The translations under genes and the position numbers were made by a program. The notes beneath the pieces were generated by a model, which saw only the letters and a list, made by a program, of their open reading frames with translations, had not been told where the DNA came from and made no database searches. Positions 23,101 to 38,100 of a stretch of 49,570 nt of DNA are shown one piece after another. Within the stretch, counting starts at the first letter, position 1. The number at the start of each line of letters is the position of its first letter. The stretch spans positions 1 through 49,570 of the forward strand of contig JAOXYB010032507.1 in the NCBI GenBank assembly GCA_028565635.1. The letters run 5' to 3'. The stretch is from Phoronis ovalis (lineage: Eukaryota; Phoronida; Phoronidae).

Positions 23101-26100
23101 TTTCAGCAAAGTTTTCCCACCACGTTAATGATATGAGAAGTACAGCCAACGGTATCTCCCATGTTAACGCATATTGAGTCAAATCTGACCACTGCGGGGT
23201 AGACCGCCAGAACACATTATCAGGGTAATTATTTCCAGCACCATTTGTCATATTCAAAGGTTCTGACTGGATCTCGCCAGTCTGTGCCGCCGTAACCTCG
23301 GTCTGAGTTGAGTCCTTCCCAGGCATATAAACAAACCCAGTCATGACGATAGCTGTTCCTGCTGTGAGTTGTAGGAAGAAAGCTGATGCAGTTAAAATCT
23401 TTCTAATGATCTTGAAACGATTAAAAGAAGACATATTTTCACTTTCTTTGGCACTGGGTTGTTTACTTTTACCAAAGAACAACTTCACAAAACCAGGAAC
23501 TGTAGAGACAGTACTCATTATAAATAAACCTCGTACCATATCTAACTTTGGTAAAATTTTGAACACCATGAGAGTCAGACCAAACGTGTGAAGGAGTTCT
23601 ATTACTAAAATCTAAAAAAGAAAAGAAAATGATAAATTTTAGTAACCACGTTGGTAAGATTTCCTTACAAGCAAAATGGGCTTTAAAACAAAACGGACCT
23701 CTTTTCAATGAGTATTAATTGATGACGTATGCATCTTCATGTCTTTGACACACAACTATCGATCAAGTAACAACGTACAGACAGTAAAGATTCCTAAAAT
23801 TGCATTGTATACGTTCGCCTCAGAAGTGAGTTTCAATTAAAATTATATGTACAAATTTTACAAAGGTAAACGAAGATTGAAACTGTTTTCACTGACCTTC
23901 ATCATGGTTCTGAATGTCGGCCATGGCTGACTGCCAAACATTGCTTTGAAAATAAAAGTCACCAAACCAGTAACGTAAGGGAAACATATGCATATTAGAA
24001 GCAGGGTGACATTCGAGTCTCGCACATGTTTTATATGTTCTTCTACTTTGGGATCCTGTAAATGTGAAGCACACATGCATTAGAAAATAGTTGTTACCAT
24101 GTTTGTTTGTAGAAACTAGATTATCTTTAAAGAATCCGCCATATTTGATATAGTATATATTTCACAGGGGTTGCCACGTACCCAGTTTTACCAAAAAATG
24201 AATCATGAATTGTATATAAAAACGCTTTCTCATCCGTTGGATTAGTGGTTTTGTAAATACCAGGCAAAACCCTGATTTATGTAGATATCTAAATGCTCTT
24301 GCCTCTTTTCCTTCTGTGTGATAAGCAATCGTTGAAGTAAGCAACAGTAAACTCCCTTTACTAATGACGGCGCAGCTCAGAACCATACAGAAAATCAAGA
24401 AGTACATGAAAACTTTCAAGCATTTTAGGAATGTGCTAAAATCTTCACTGGCACTGGAACGTTCACGAGGTATCATCTGAAACACGTCCCATGATCCGCT
24501 AAAAAAGAACATCAAATATTGATATTGTTATCGTCTGACCTTAGGCACTGCGACCTATGCCACTCGAACCTAGTACATCGACACTGTGGCCCGACAATGT
24601 CTTGACTGTAGTTTATTTAAGCCCTATAACTTTTAGACAGCCAACTTAGGTACAGATAAAGCTCTTATGCTGCATTAGACACTATCAAGTATGCTGGTGC
24701 AGTGGCTAGAAATTACTTATTACGCGACAGCTCTTACTCAGGGAAATCCCGCTCTGTATCGGTGTCATCGTCGCTTGTAGAGATTGCGTATGTCACGGGT
24801 TTCTGTTCCAATTCATCATCCAGGTTGATTTTTTTTTCTGAGTCATCAGGTGAATTCGAATCTCTGTAATGTAAAGGTTGGAATACCAAATTGTCGAATG
24901 TTTTACAGTTTTCTGCATATCTTGTGGACATTGATACGTTTGACATACATATGATTCGCTGATGAGTACAGTCATTTCGTCATGCAATGTTTATACTTTT
25001 ATGCTTTCGTGTAAAAATAGTATTTATGTTACAAAATTAATCCAATCAAGTATAAAGATTTTTGTATGACGTAATACAACGAATATGTACCTTGAGATCT
25101 CTGATGGTTGATATTCATTGTCTATATTTGGTGTCAAGGAGTTCCGCCTACTACCATCATAGGATGGTGGGGGTAACGTGTATGAATCTGAGTTTCGACG
25201 AGTGTCGTAAGATGGTGATAATGAGTTTGGTCCCGGGGGCAATGCTAAAGAATTTCTTCGACTGTCCGCTATTGAGCTTCTGCGACTTGCAGGATCTCCC
25301 AGTTGTACAGTCAAGTTCTGAAGCAGGCTTTTGTCAAGTTTTCCTGGTTTTTTATTTATTGTACCATAAGGAGTGCTAGGTTCACTCTGTTCAGTGAGAT
25401 CTTCCAGTTGACTTTTGTGTTGCAACATTTCTCTGCGTGCACGTTCCGTTGCTTCTTGCTTCTGTAAATAAAATTCAGAATATGACGCCCTTAACACATA
25501 GTATGACTATCTACATAACAGAATGGGAATTAATTACACGTTTATTTTTTCAAATATATGTGGACATTTTGAATTGAATCTGATATCCAGGGGACACGCT
25601 TTATGACTCACTGAAAATAGAGCTGATTTCGCATAACACGTCTTTAAAATAAAAACAGATTTAGGAAAGATACACCAACTTAAATATTCATCAAAGTTCT
25701 ATACGCATCGAATTTTTGAAATCGTAAGCGAAGAAATAAAAATAACTTAAAATATAACATCTACTTACTCTTTTTTCTCTTAAACTTTCTTTAGCTGTTT
25801 CTATTTCTTTCATGTATTTTGTTCTTATAAGATATCCTCGGGCACGTGCTAGGAAGTTAGTGACAACATCAGTGGCGTAACTTACTCTTTGGTCTAGTAT
25901 TTCAATTTCTTTGCCTTTTAAAAATATCTATATAAAACACAAGCAATTTTATGACTTCAAGGCGTTGGCTGAAGTTAATCTCACCAGTGCAATTGAGATG
26001 ATCTATAGCTTGCTCTACTAGTAAAAGTAACATGACAATAGACACGTCGATTATACCTGTACAATATAAAAATGTTCAACTTCAGTCAACCTATCTATCT

Positions 26101-29100
26101 TATCTAAAGTAGCACAACGAATACTAACGGCATGAAATCTATAAAATCACTGTGCTTGACTAGTGTTCACCTGCAATCTAGTGACGTCATTTTTGAAAAA
26201 AGCTTTACCAACAACTACCATGCACAAACTAACTTAACATGCGAACCTTAAACTCCCAACTTTGTTGTCCGTACTACGTACATAAATTTAAAAAATCCGT
26301 TCATTAGCAAACGTGACTCATGTGCTGGGACGAACATCAAACGGAGTTATGTCAAACATATTTTTGGCATAAATAAATAAAAATCATGTTACTTTTATTG
26401 TGTTCTATTTTTGTTGAGCACGATTCTTGAACAGACTTTAATAGTTTAATGATCAAATTTATTTATTTTTAATTCAATTTAATGCGTTCCATTTTACTTA
26501 GCAACCTATGGCAGAAACGGTCACAAAGTTATTTTAGTACAAAACAAATTAATAATATAATAGAATTGTTTTCCTATACTTTAAGTGAAAAAATAATTAC
26601 TTATAAATATGTTTATAAAACGCATCGGCAACAGAATTCTAAAACTTTGTGGTAATGCAAATCGAAGGTTAATTTATTACTTAATGAAGTATATTAATTG
26701 TAATTAAAAACAAGTAAATAACTTACTAATAACACATCATAGGTTTTCAAACAGTGTAATTGATCAAATATGTCCTAGGTGGCATTAGTGCTTGAATCAG
26801 TGTAATCAAATTAAAATTATTTAGGTTAAGTAATGAATCAAAAAATTTGAAAACATTTTATTATGAATAAAATTTAATATTATTGTTATTTAAATTTTAA
26901 AACAACTTAATTCAGTATTAATAAAGTTTCCTAGGATTCAAACCGCGTATTAAGAAAAACGAATAGTTGTACCCCGTCACCAAAAAAATGGATTCTAGTA
27001 ATAAACCAATGTCTCACCTTTGATTTACCGACAACATATTCTCTCACCCCTAGATGTGGTAGGAGTCTATCACAGCCCGACCGTGACACGTCTATATACT
27101 GGACGATGGATGGGCACAGACAACTATATCTGAAAATAGTGAAAACATAAGTTACCTTTAAAATAGACTGTAAACCGCACATACACACTTTTCAAAATGT
27201 TACGTTTACCAATTTGTTTACATATTTTCTAAAATCGCCATTTATACTGAAAGCATCTACGCACACACGTCCCTTTTTCAATTGTTTGTAATGACACTCT
27301 ATCAACAACACACTTACCTTAAGTTTTAATATAATTATTGTTAAAAAAATAAATGTGGCTTTTAGCTTTAAAAAACAAAATTATTATAAATAAATTGATA
27401 AATGGATTTACTTTTTAAAATTTTGTATCTCTAAAAAAACTTTTTTATATAATATATCCTAGCTACATAGTATACTATAAGCCGAGTGCTAGCTCATCAA
27501 ATTTCTAACTAACAACAAACTTTACCGAAAGAAGTATCGCTGGGCGTGAGCTATTTGATCTTAGGAAGCGAACACTGTCGCTTCAACGTTTCCTAGCAAA
27601 TAAACTCGTACCCGAAAATATGTAAGTAAACAAATTGAAATGTCATTGTCTCCCTTTGACGTATGTGACCCGCCCCCATTTAATAAAATCAGTGAACCTT
27701 ATTCAACCTCTAAGTTTACCGCCAGGGGTACTGTATTTGTATAGGCTAATTAGTTTGTTTGCCTGTAAAAAGTTTAAGCAACCGCCAACTACCTACAGGT
27801 TTTAACAAATACTTGCTCATCAACGTGTCATCTTTACAATATGTTTTAATTGTAAATGTTTTTTATTTCAATTAGAATAATTGTTAATTGTGACACTTTA
27901 AACCAAAAATAATAAAACATTGTAAGGCCATTTGTAACTTCATCTAGACAAACGAATTAAGGACCAGCATATGTAATAGAGCCGAGACTATGACAGTCAG
28001 ACACAAGCATGCATATATCATCATGTTATTATCGCCTGTTATATATGGTGGATTTTTAATTACGAGGTTCCTTATGCCTTCTTTTTGTTAAATTTGTAAT
28101 TATTTTTTTTGACATATCTTCATCACATAAAGTAAGTGCGCCCGCTGTTATTGCATAACTGAATAATTTCAATATAATAACTATTTTCAGTACTACATGT
28201 AGTTTTAAGATGTGATACATTTATGATTTGTCAGTTTTCCATCCGGGGTACTGAGCTAAATACTCAAGAAAACAAATTAAACGTTTTTCTTACCTGTCTA
28301 TGAACTCTTCGAATGACAACCTAACAGGAAATCCACTTTTTCTTATCCGAGCAATTTCTAGTAATCCGTTGTATCTAAGTTGTTCCAAAACGATATCACT
28401 TTGGAAACGGTCGTGTCTGTGGTGTGGATTAGGCTTAATACATCGAACGAACCATGGATTAGAAGCTTCTAATTTGGTCATCAATTCAGAGAGTGAATTC
28501 TATATAAAGAATAGTTCGTCAATATCAGAAATAGTCTCATTTTGAAACAAATATTAGGTACAGAATGAATAATAATTCCTATTCTTATAAGATTGACAAA
28601 AACCATCCGCAATGGCAATTATATATTGGTTTGAGCAGTACCATTTTCTTGCATCAGCATTCTAAAATTCAAAGGCGCACACCATTGTTTCCAAATCACA
28701 ATAAGCAACGACAAGCATTGCGTTGAATTCAGAGTTGTTGCAGCTAATAAACATTAATTTTAACTCTTCTAGTTTTTAATTAATCTAGCATTTAACCAAT
28801 ACTTTTAAATGTAGATAAAACTTTATGTAAGACTTCGGACTTACCCTGTAATGAGCTAGAACTGTAGATTGGGGCTTTATCGAATCGGCAGGAGATCCGG
28901 TTTTTAAAGAGCGTAACCTGAAGAAAAAAATATGGGTTTACTTTCAGTGACAGATTGGTATTAAAGTATATATTCTCGATCTGTGTTCTCGGGATACATT
29001 TGTTTTTGTACACTTTTCTTCGCCACGTACCTTTTTATAATGATGTCATCATACTTTTTTCTGGAAAATACACCATCTACCGATGTAGGCTAATATGTGT

Positions 29101-32100
29101 ACACATATCGCTCTAATACAATATATTTATAGAGCATCAGGGTTTACATTCTAAGATAACCTTGCAGAGTCAACATGCATGTATGCAAATGATTGTAAAT
29201 TCGACGCGTCGGAACTCTACTAAGGAGACGACTGCACAAGTGACAGTGGCCTCCCATGCTGGATAAGGATGCATATAGCACAGCACCCACTAACTTACTT
29301 TTTCGATAATCTCTTTGCTGCTCCTTTCGAGACACTGTGCCGTCCAGCTGTATTAAATATATCAGGATTGGTATTCTTTCTTGTTAACTTAACACGTTTC
29401 TTACTTGCTGCTCTTGAAAAGTTCCCTGTGGTGCTCATAGTAGTTGAGAACAAATTGGTAACCAGATCATTTTTACTACCTATGAGACAACCAATCATTG
29501 AAGTGCTCAGTGTGTCTCGGTTCTTCTCTAGAAATCCATCAGCATCATACGTCACCTGGAGAAAAATTTTATTCCCAGTTAAACAACAACGTCTCTAATC
29601 GTTAGAGCAACTGTTTTATGTTGTAAATACAAAAGTTTATATTATTATCTGTTATTGCGTTTGTAAACCCCATGCTAAACCAGACGCATTGTTAATTTTG
29701 ACGTTTTACATATTAAGTATTTGTTCCAATTATTACCTTTCCGGCATAATGTTTAATACCAAAAGCCTCGTATTCACCATGTGGTGGTATGTAATGTTTG
29801 GCTGTTCCACAGTATTCGTTAAGCTTATTCACCAGCGTCATATCTGTAGCTTTAGGAAAACGAGACTGCTCGTCTATGAGATCAAATACACCCATACGCT
29901 GAAAAGACAAATATCAAACACAAATTAATAATAATAACCCAGACTTGACCGTGAACAAGACGCAGGCTACTATAAGAAATTCTATAGGCCGGACCAGCAA
30001 CGTTTTCCTCCATTGTCTTGAATGAGGTGCTATTACAAGTAAATATTACACCTTATAATCATTTCAGCATTTCATGTGATTGAATAATTATATGACCTCA
30101 ACTTTTCACAGCTCTTGCAAAGTGTAGCGTCAGTACTTACCCCTTTAAAAAGCTCCAGTAGTGGCTCGTTGTTCTGAAATGGAATAACTGTCCAATCGAT
30201 GCCGTTTTGTTCATATTCCATCTGCTCCATTTCAAAGATATGTGTGTTGAAATATTGTTGAAGTTGTTCATTGGCTACATTGATACAAAGTTGTTCGAAA
30301 CTGTTGACTGTAAAATTCTCAAATCCTGACATATCCAAAATACCTATGGTGCAAGCACTTCTTCTGGATCTACAAGAACACATTCGTTGTAGTAAGTTTG
30401 ATACAAATGAAGTTAAACGAGTCAAGTATTTCAGCCATTACAGACATAAATAGTACAACAAGTTACATATTTTTGTTCTCCATAAGGGTAGACTATTTGG
30501 TATATGTATATTACTTGACAGATACAAATTTTGTTTTATGATCATTTGATGCAGTTTGTTTTGTGATTTATGGCTTTCTCTTATTGTCATAGTTACTCAC
30601 CTATCTTTTGGTTCCAGTTCCCTGTTAATTTGCGCCACTATCCAACCGAATAGTCTAGCAAAGAGAGCTTTAGCTAATCCATCTCTTCCGTCATTGGCTT
30701 GATGAAGACTTTTGAATCTGATGACCAGCTCTCCACGGGTTGTTGAGGAAGAAGATATTAAAGATTCTATCAGCTCTGTTTCGTTAATTTCAAGTAATGA
30801 AGCCGCTGCAATAAAGATAATTATATTAATCTCGAATAATAAAGCCAAAGAAGATTTAAGCAATAAGAATGGTGTGATAACAATCTAAATCTGCTGAAAT
30901 CAAATAGTTTACAAATAATAATTAACGATATTTTTATTATTTAATTGAAAATACTATTAACTTACCTATTCTGAGTGGCTTTTCGTGCTCTATAATGACA
31001 GCTTCTGATTCGTCGTCTTCTCTAAATTCAATGTTTGTCAGATGCAGTATAGCTGCTAGTGTGGTATAAATCATGTTGATATTCTGAAACAAACGTTAAT
31101 GGTTGAATAAAATACGCTTCAAGATAGAAGAATCCGCAATACAGGTCGGAAAAATTCAAAGTAAACAAAAATGTTTAGATATAGTTGTGTTAATATTATG
31201 TGAAGCAATAAGAAAGGAAGATGATTGGGGATGTTTTCCGTAACAATTTTATTGCTTACGTCATCTGTGAATCCACACAGCTTCATGGCACTGTTCTGTT
31301 TATGAAACATTTCTTTCCATTCTTGGCATGCATCACTGCCTTCTATAATTGGACACTTCCCAAAATCCCCTGTGATAATTCTAAAATAAGCAATAATTAT
31401 TGTTAAATGTCTAGGACTAGGTGCTGTATTAGAAAGGTTTGGAGGCTTCATGCGCTTGCATTACTTTTAATCTTCCTGGTTCTCCTGAGGTTGCCGAATA
31501 TAGACAATTTCAAAATACATATCACGCAATATCTTGACATTGCGATGATACGCACATGTGATTATGGATTCATTCATAGTAATCAAAATCTATGATAGGT
31601 ATATTGCATACTGCTAGTACTTGTTGATATAGGTGTCATTTCAATTTTTGTAGAAACCTCGAAACGATTTTGGCGTCACTTCAGGATTCTATTCTGGTTA
31701 ATTCTATAACGCCTCAAGATTAAAGGACTGCTCACATGTCTCACCTGTAATTATGTGGTTCTTCTAGCAAGTAATCTTCTTCTAAAGTTTTTTTATCAAT
31801 TCCGCAGAATAGATAATAAAATATATGAAAGTTTCTGTCTTCTTCGCCTTGCTGTACCACTCGACATTTTTCTAACAAATAATCACGGATTTCAGCTGAA
31901 AAATAAAACGAATTAACACCAATAATGATTGCTGTCTTTTTATTTTCTACGCGCGTTGGGAACAATTCAGTGGACAAGAATGTTTAATAATAATGTATTC
32001 ATTGTCATTCTATGCCTACCTGCTATTATCTGACCATCTTCTGTAAAATGCATATCAATTAGCTTGCCAAACCTACTGGAGTTGTGATTCATGGCGGTTT

Positions 32101-35100
32101 TTGCGTTACCGAATGCTTCAAGCAGAGGGTTAACCTGCAAAATAAATGAAAAACATACATGTCAAAGATCTAGTTCTTGAAGTCTTCCGATTTCATATTA
32201 ACAATTTTCATTCTTTCTAAATCGTGATCATTGCTTCTAAATGTTTTCAAACCCGAGATTGTAAGCAAAACTATGTCTTGCGCATTTATTATCAGGTATA
32301 GTTGGCGTTTTGTATATATTATAAGTCTGTATTTCATTTTTACCTCTACAATCTTTTTGTTGAGGTTATCAAAGTTTGTTGGGCACAGTTGAGTGATGTG
32401 TTCGATCATTAGTTTAGTACTCTCTGTTTTTCCGGCACCAGATTCACCGCTAACCAGCACACATTGATTGCTATGGTCACGACGCATGCTTTTATATGCA
32501 GCATCCGGAATCCAGAAAATGTGTGGATCCAGTTGAGTTCTGGAGGGTACATTTGTATATTGCTGATGATACTGGAAATAGATAGCATAACAGTATATGG
32601 GACATCCAATATTCGCTTTGTACTTACTTGGTGGTGTTATTTTTCATTATTTTCAAGAGTCCCAAGTACTAAAAGAATATATATGTCTGACCTGCAGACA
32701 GAAGAAGACGCAAACGTAACAGATGTCTATAAATATGCTCTGCTCACAAAAACCTGAACAGACTGCTGATTTCTATACTAGCTTATGTTAGGTAGCAGTT
32801 GTTGTTTTTAGTACGTTGTCTTACCTCTGGTGTGTATATATTAAGTGGTTTATATGGATTGACAGCGACCAATACATCACCGATATAAGTCTGTAATATA
32901 ATACGAAAGTATATAAAATATTATAATACATGTGTTTGTAATAAACGTAACATATTTCAATATACGGAGTGTCACATGAAGATATATTTTGACTCACATT
33001 GTCGATCGAGGGCTTTCCCTTGGTTTTTATTGTACATATATTCCCAGGGCCTAGGAATCATTACTACAAACATTACAAATATGTACTCTGTAAATAGGTA
33101 TTGCAGTGAAAAGGGGAGGGACTTGATTTGCAACATGGAGAGAAAATAGTAATACACGTCTTGCTAGAAAATTGCAATACACATTTATGGACTGAGTCAG
33201 AAATATTTATGGACTGGCTCAGAAATATTTTTGGACTGGCTCAGAAATATTTATGGACGGGCTCAGAAATATTTATGGACTGGCTGTTATATGTGAAATA
33301 AATAAATAATTACCGTTTTGCTTTATTATAATAAACAAAGATATTTTAAAAATAATTTGACCTAATTGTTTTACATTATAATCTCATTCCGGGGATAAGT
33401 ACATTGATGCATGTCTTAAAAAATAATCGCTGTCATAATGATATTAAAAAAAAAATTATTAAAAACGTTAATTAATGTTGCTCTAGCTGTCCGAACCAGT
33501 TTGTGAGTAATACTTGAATAATTAACACATATATTGTATTCTCCTCACGTCACTCCTCCTCCTAGTTTGTGGAGTATTAATGTATTGAATGACAGCATGG
33601 CTGAAGAGGCGGGATGATGTTATTTTCTCGAATGCAATGCGACTCAATGAAATACAAGGTTGACGGTCAGGTGTGGGTCAGCACAATAAAAACGAATAAT
33701 TAAAAAGTAGTTAAATGAATAAAGGGCGTGATAATGTCAACATTCCGGGGTAAAATATTGTTCATAAACACAACAAAGGTGACGTTATTGTTGCGGCTAA
33801 CACACTACGCGAAACAAATTAAAATTCAATAAATAATTAAATTAATGAGTAACAATGAATTAAATGTCTTTTGGACATGACATTGTCAACGTTTAAAATT
33901 AATATTGTCTATAACAGCAGTACGTACGCCGATGTTACGAATTTGGCGACGAATGGTAACAATTATGAATTTCATAAATTCATAAAATAATAATTAAACA
34001 TTTCATACAAATAAACATATATAATAAATTCAATATCTCTCTTGATATAATGATTGTTGTGATATTTTAAATTAATGTAACTATATTAGTGTTGCGGCTT
34101 GACCGCTATCTGTCATAATTTCTTTTTTAGATCATTTTTGAAAATGCGTTGTTTTTCAACAAGTATTTGGGTCAGGAAATAATAAATTAAAAAAACTACT
34201 TCTCGGAAAAGGTAAGTATATGTTACCACAAATTGGGGAAATCAATTATATATTGCGTATTACGAAATAACGGCTACTACTCGGAAAAGGTAAGTATATG
34301 TTGCATGCCACAAATTGGGGAAACTAATTACACATTGCATATTACGAAACTTTCTAATGGTCACCTTAAAGCTGCTTCGTGTCATGTACAGTAGGATACG
34401 TCATCACATAGGACTAAGAAAGGACTCGACAAAATAATCATTGCGCTAGACTTATAAAACAACATTAAACGCACCATGCACCCGCAGATTCCAAAATATT
34501 AACGTAATAAAAAAAAAAAAAAAAAATTAACGCTAAAAACATTGAGGATCAATTAAAGCATGGTTTTACTACTCTAACGCGTACAAGACAACAATAAAAT
34601 ATGTGTGAAGTCATAGTACCTTTACATTCCTGAGATGCAACAAAAAATGGCATATAATATGTTGATAATAATAATATTAAATACAATAACAAATGTTATG
34701 AAATGAAAAACAAAATTAAAAATCTCTTTAAAGCATGTACATTTCTGACGTAGTGAAAATGTTTTCTTATTTTAAAATTATACAGTAAAATCAGTTCAGT
34801 TTTATTCTGATTTTAAGAAAAATGTTTATTCTAACTTTAGATGCAAATTTAAAATAATTATTCTTGTCGTGTCTGCTTCAATAATAGGTTAATAAAACTA
34901 TAAGCTAATAAAATGGTAGTCGTATTTTTAGTAATACAACTTAGCTTATAATGTTCATTTTGAAAATGGATTTCTTGGTAGTGTTGTTCTAGCTAGACTG
35001 TTTTCCCGGGACTCTTTTAGAGAGGGTTCGGGGCCAGATGATGCCTTTCGCTAACAAAAACATGTCCCATAGACTATTCGATTGGATTCGAACCCGTTAG

Positions 35101-38100
35101 GTGTTCGTTTTTGTCTATTACCATAACAATTGACCCCCACCCGTTTGCCGCCTTGAGTAATACGTTGATATTTCACAATTAGCAATGAAAAAACAAATAA
35201 AATATATAGATACACAAGATAAAAACGTTTTACAAAGTATTAATTGAGCAGTACTTACGTAATATTTTTGCTGATCATGTCGTCTTTTTAAATTATCAAG
35301 AATCACTCTCTCATCTAAAACTTCCAAGGTAGAGAGATCGTCCGCGGCTGGTCTTGTGCCACCTGACACGCGGTGGCTTCCGTCTCTAGAACGCATCATG
35401 CGCTAGAAAATATAGAGCAAAATACTAAAATCCTTAAAACAATGGGAAGGTGCTTGGCATCAATTATGCAATTATGGCATACGTCTTACAGAGCGTCCAT
35501 TATCAAATTGAGCAGACCACTGCGTCTACGGCGACGTTCTGTTGAATTAAAAATGTAATATTTTCAAAGAATGTTTCATTTAAAAGTAATACATTTTTGC
35601 GTCAATGAGCAACAGGTACCGCTTCATATAATACTTTGAAAATAAATCCAATACCTAATCAGGATTGAGGTAAATGTCTTTTTTCAATTATTTATGACTA
35701 TTATACCACCATTACAAAATAAAAGCCCATCCAGGCACATATGAAATTATGGAAAACTATTAAATGTGTTTCTTTAGTACACAAAGATAACATCTTAAAT
35801 CGTGAAAAAACAGCATAAAATTACATAAATCCCATATAGTACATCTTGTAGAAACTTACCAAATAACTAACTAACTAACCAACAATTAATTAAGCAGTGT
35901 TAACTGAGGACGACGCAAGTGATTAAACAGTCTGCAATATACCCGATTTTGCCCTGCACTTAACGATATGCAATTCCGGGTGACTGAGTATGCCGTAATA
36001 TGAGAATACATCGATGTACTTTTAGGTGAACTACGTGCAAATTATAGTAATTTTGATGTTATTTACTATCCCAAATTTTGTTAATGTAGCTATCATTACA
36101 CAACGTTCTAAGGAGTAATGGCATCATATAAGAGGTTAACCTGGCGTGTGATGAACTCCGTGTAAACCTGCTTGGAACCGGAGCGACGGTTTACCTTGAT
36201 ATAAGTTTAGAAATGCATCCCAAGAAACGCATTTATTTTTTTAACTCGCGAGCTGGATCAAACGACACATCGAATGAAGGGAAATAACTTTATTATCGCT
36301 GTCAACAACGAGGATGACAGCAAAACAAAGCACATGATAAACAAATTAAGTTTTTAAAAATACATTTTAACGTACAGAGGAGTCGGACAAAATCAGAATG
36401 GCATAAATAGCTCATGAGCTAGTATCTTTAAAGGGGCTGTGTCACACGATAACTGAAGATGCCTCAAATCTGGATCTAAAATAGCACCGTGACTCAGTTT
36501 AGTATTGACAGTGGAGGTAAATAATTCAAAATATGATGCCATAATCCTCATACCAGTGAACATAGACAATGCAGAATGATGTGCACCACCGTTACATGAA
36601 TAAAGCAGACTATACGTCAATACAATTGTCAACCCACCCTCCCCCCCCCACACACACTGCCGTTTTTTTTTTAATTTCTATCTTTTGAAATTTTATGATA
36701 ACTTGCCAGAGATACTAATAAATTCAATGAATATTAAAACTGAACTAAATCACCTGCTAAATTTAAACAGAAAATGTCTTCAAAATTTATTAATGAACAT
36801 TCAATCGATCAGTTCCGGCATAACTTATGATAAGTTCAAAACAATATTTTTAAAGTTCGATTGTACTTTTGACTGAGATGCGGATGTCATGTTGGTGTGG
36901 GTCTGTTTTCGTATCTTTGATTTTTTTTGCAGTGCAACTCACTATTTTATATTCCGTTTGTTAATAAGTAATTCGTAGTGTTATGCCGAGACAGAATGTT
37001 GATATATGATACATATTTGAATATTGGAACTATTGGTGCGATTTTGAGTTAACTAGATATGCCATATTTCTATGATGGACTACATATGATTCATATAAGA
37101 AAGACTGAAATCAGTAATTAAAATCTTCAAAAAGACAGTAAAACAGTAGCACAGTATCAGCTAAGCTGCAATTAGCAATGACGTCTAGGATCAGCGCATT
37201 GTGACATGACACATAATATCACCCACTAAATATATTGCCGAAGTGACTCATCATGCTATGAAGCGGACACTGCATATATTAAAGAAGTTGCACAAATATT
37301 AAATTTAAAAACATGTTTATCTTTCTGCAAAGTCATATACTAAAGGAATCCCGACAGAAATGCCATATGATACTTTATTACCTCCACAGAGAAAGGGGTC
37401 TCAGTAAGATCAGTGAAGTGTTCAACTCCGTGGACAATAAATTTATTTCTGCGATCTTGGTACAATACAACTCCCACATGTGTATCAAGCGGTGTCAAGG
37501 GGTCTTTCTTTGTACAATGAATTAATTTGTATAAAAGTGAATTTATTGGGTCTATATAAATTTGCATTTGCTTATTGAAATGAGAGTCATTTAACACCCG
37601 GTTGTAATTTGATCTTTACCGATAACATCATTCCGCTTTCATTAAATCACTATTACAAAAATAAATTTATATCTACGCCTAAAAATTCATCATAAATACG
37701 TGAATGCCACTAACCAAAAACCAACTTTACATATTTTAACCAACCTGTTCACAACTATGTTATTTGACACTTCCAGGGACAATGCGTGTTTTTATGTTTT
37801 GGCATTTACCCAGGGCATTTGTTATAATGCTGCAACACGTTAAGAGTTCTCCGTGCAACATAAATATTTCTTGTTTGTTAAATGATTCCACATAGCTAGA
37901 AAGTGTCTATCTCTCCCCGCACATTAACCTAGCTAATGATTAAAAAAATAGATAAGACTAAATAAATGATGAAATGCATTACCTTTAAGAGGTTCCGATC
38001 TTCATTGCTCAAGTTATATCGAAAAAAGTCTAAATTATTCATTTTTTTGTTTTAAACTTCTTGACACGTGAAAAAAAATAAACAATTATCATACATTTCT

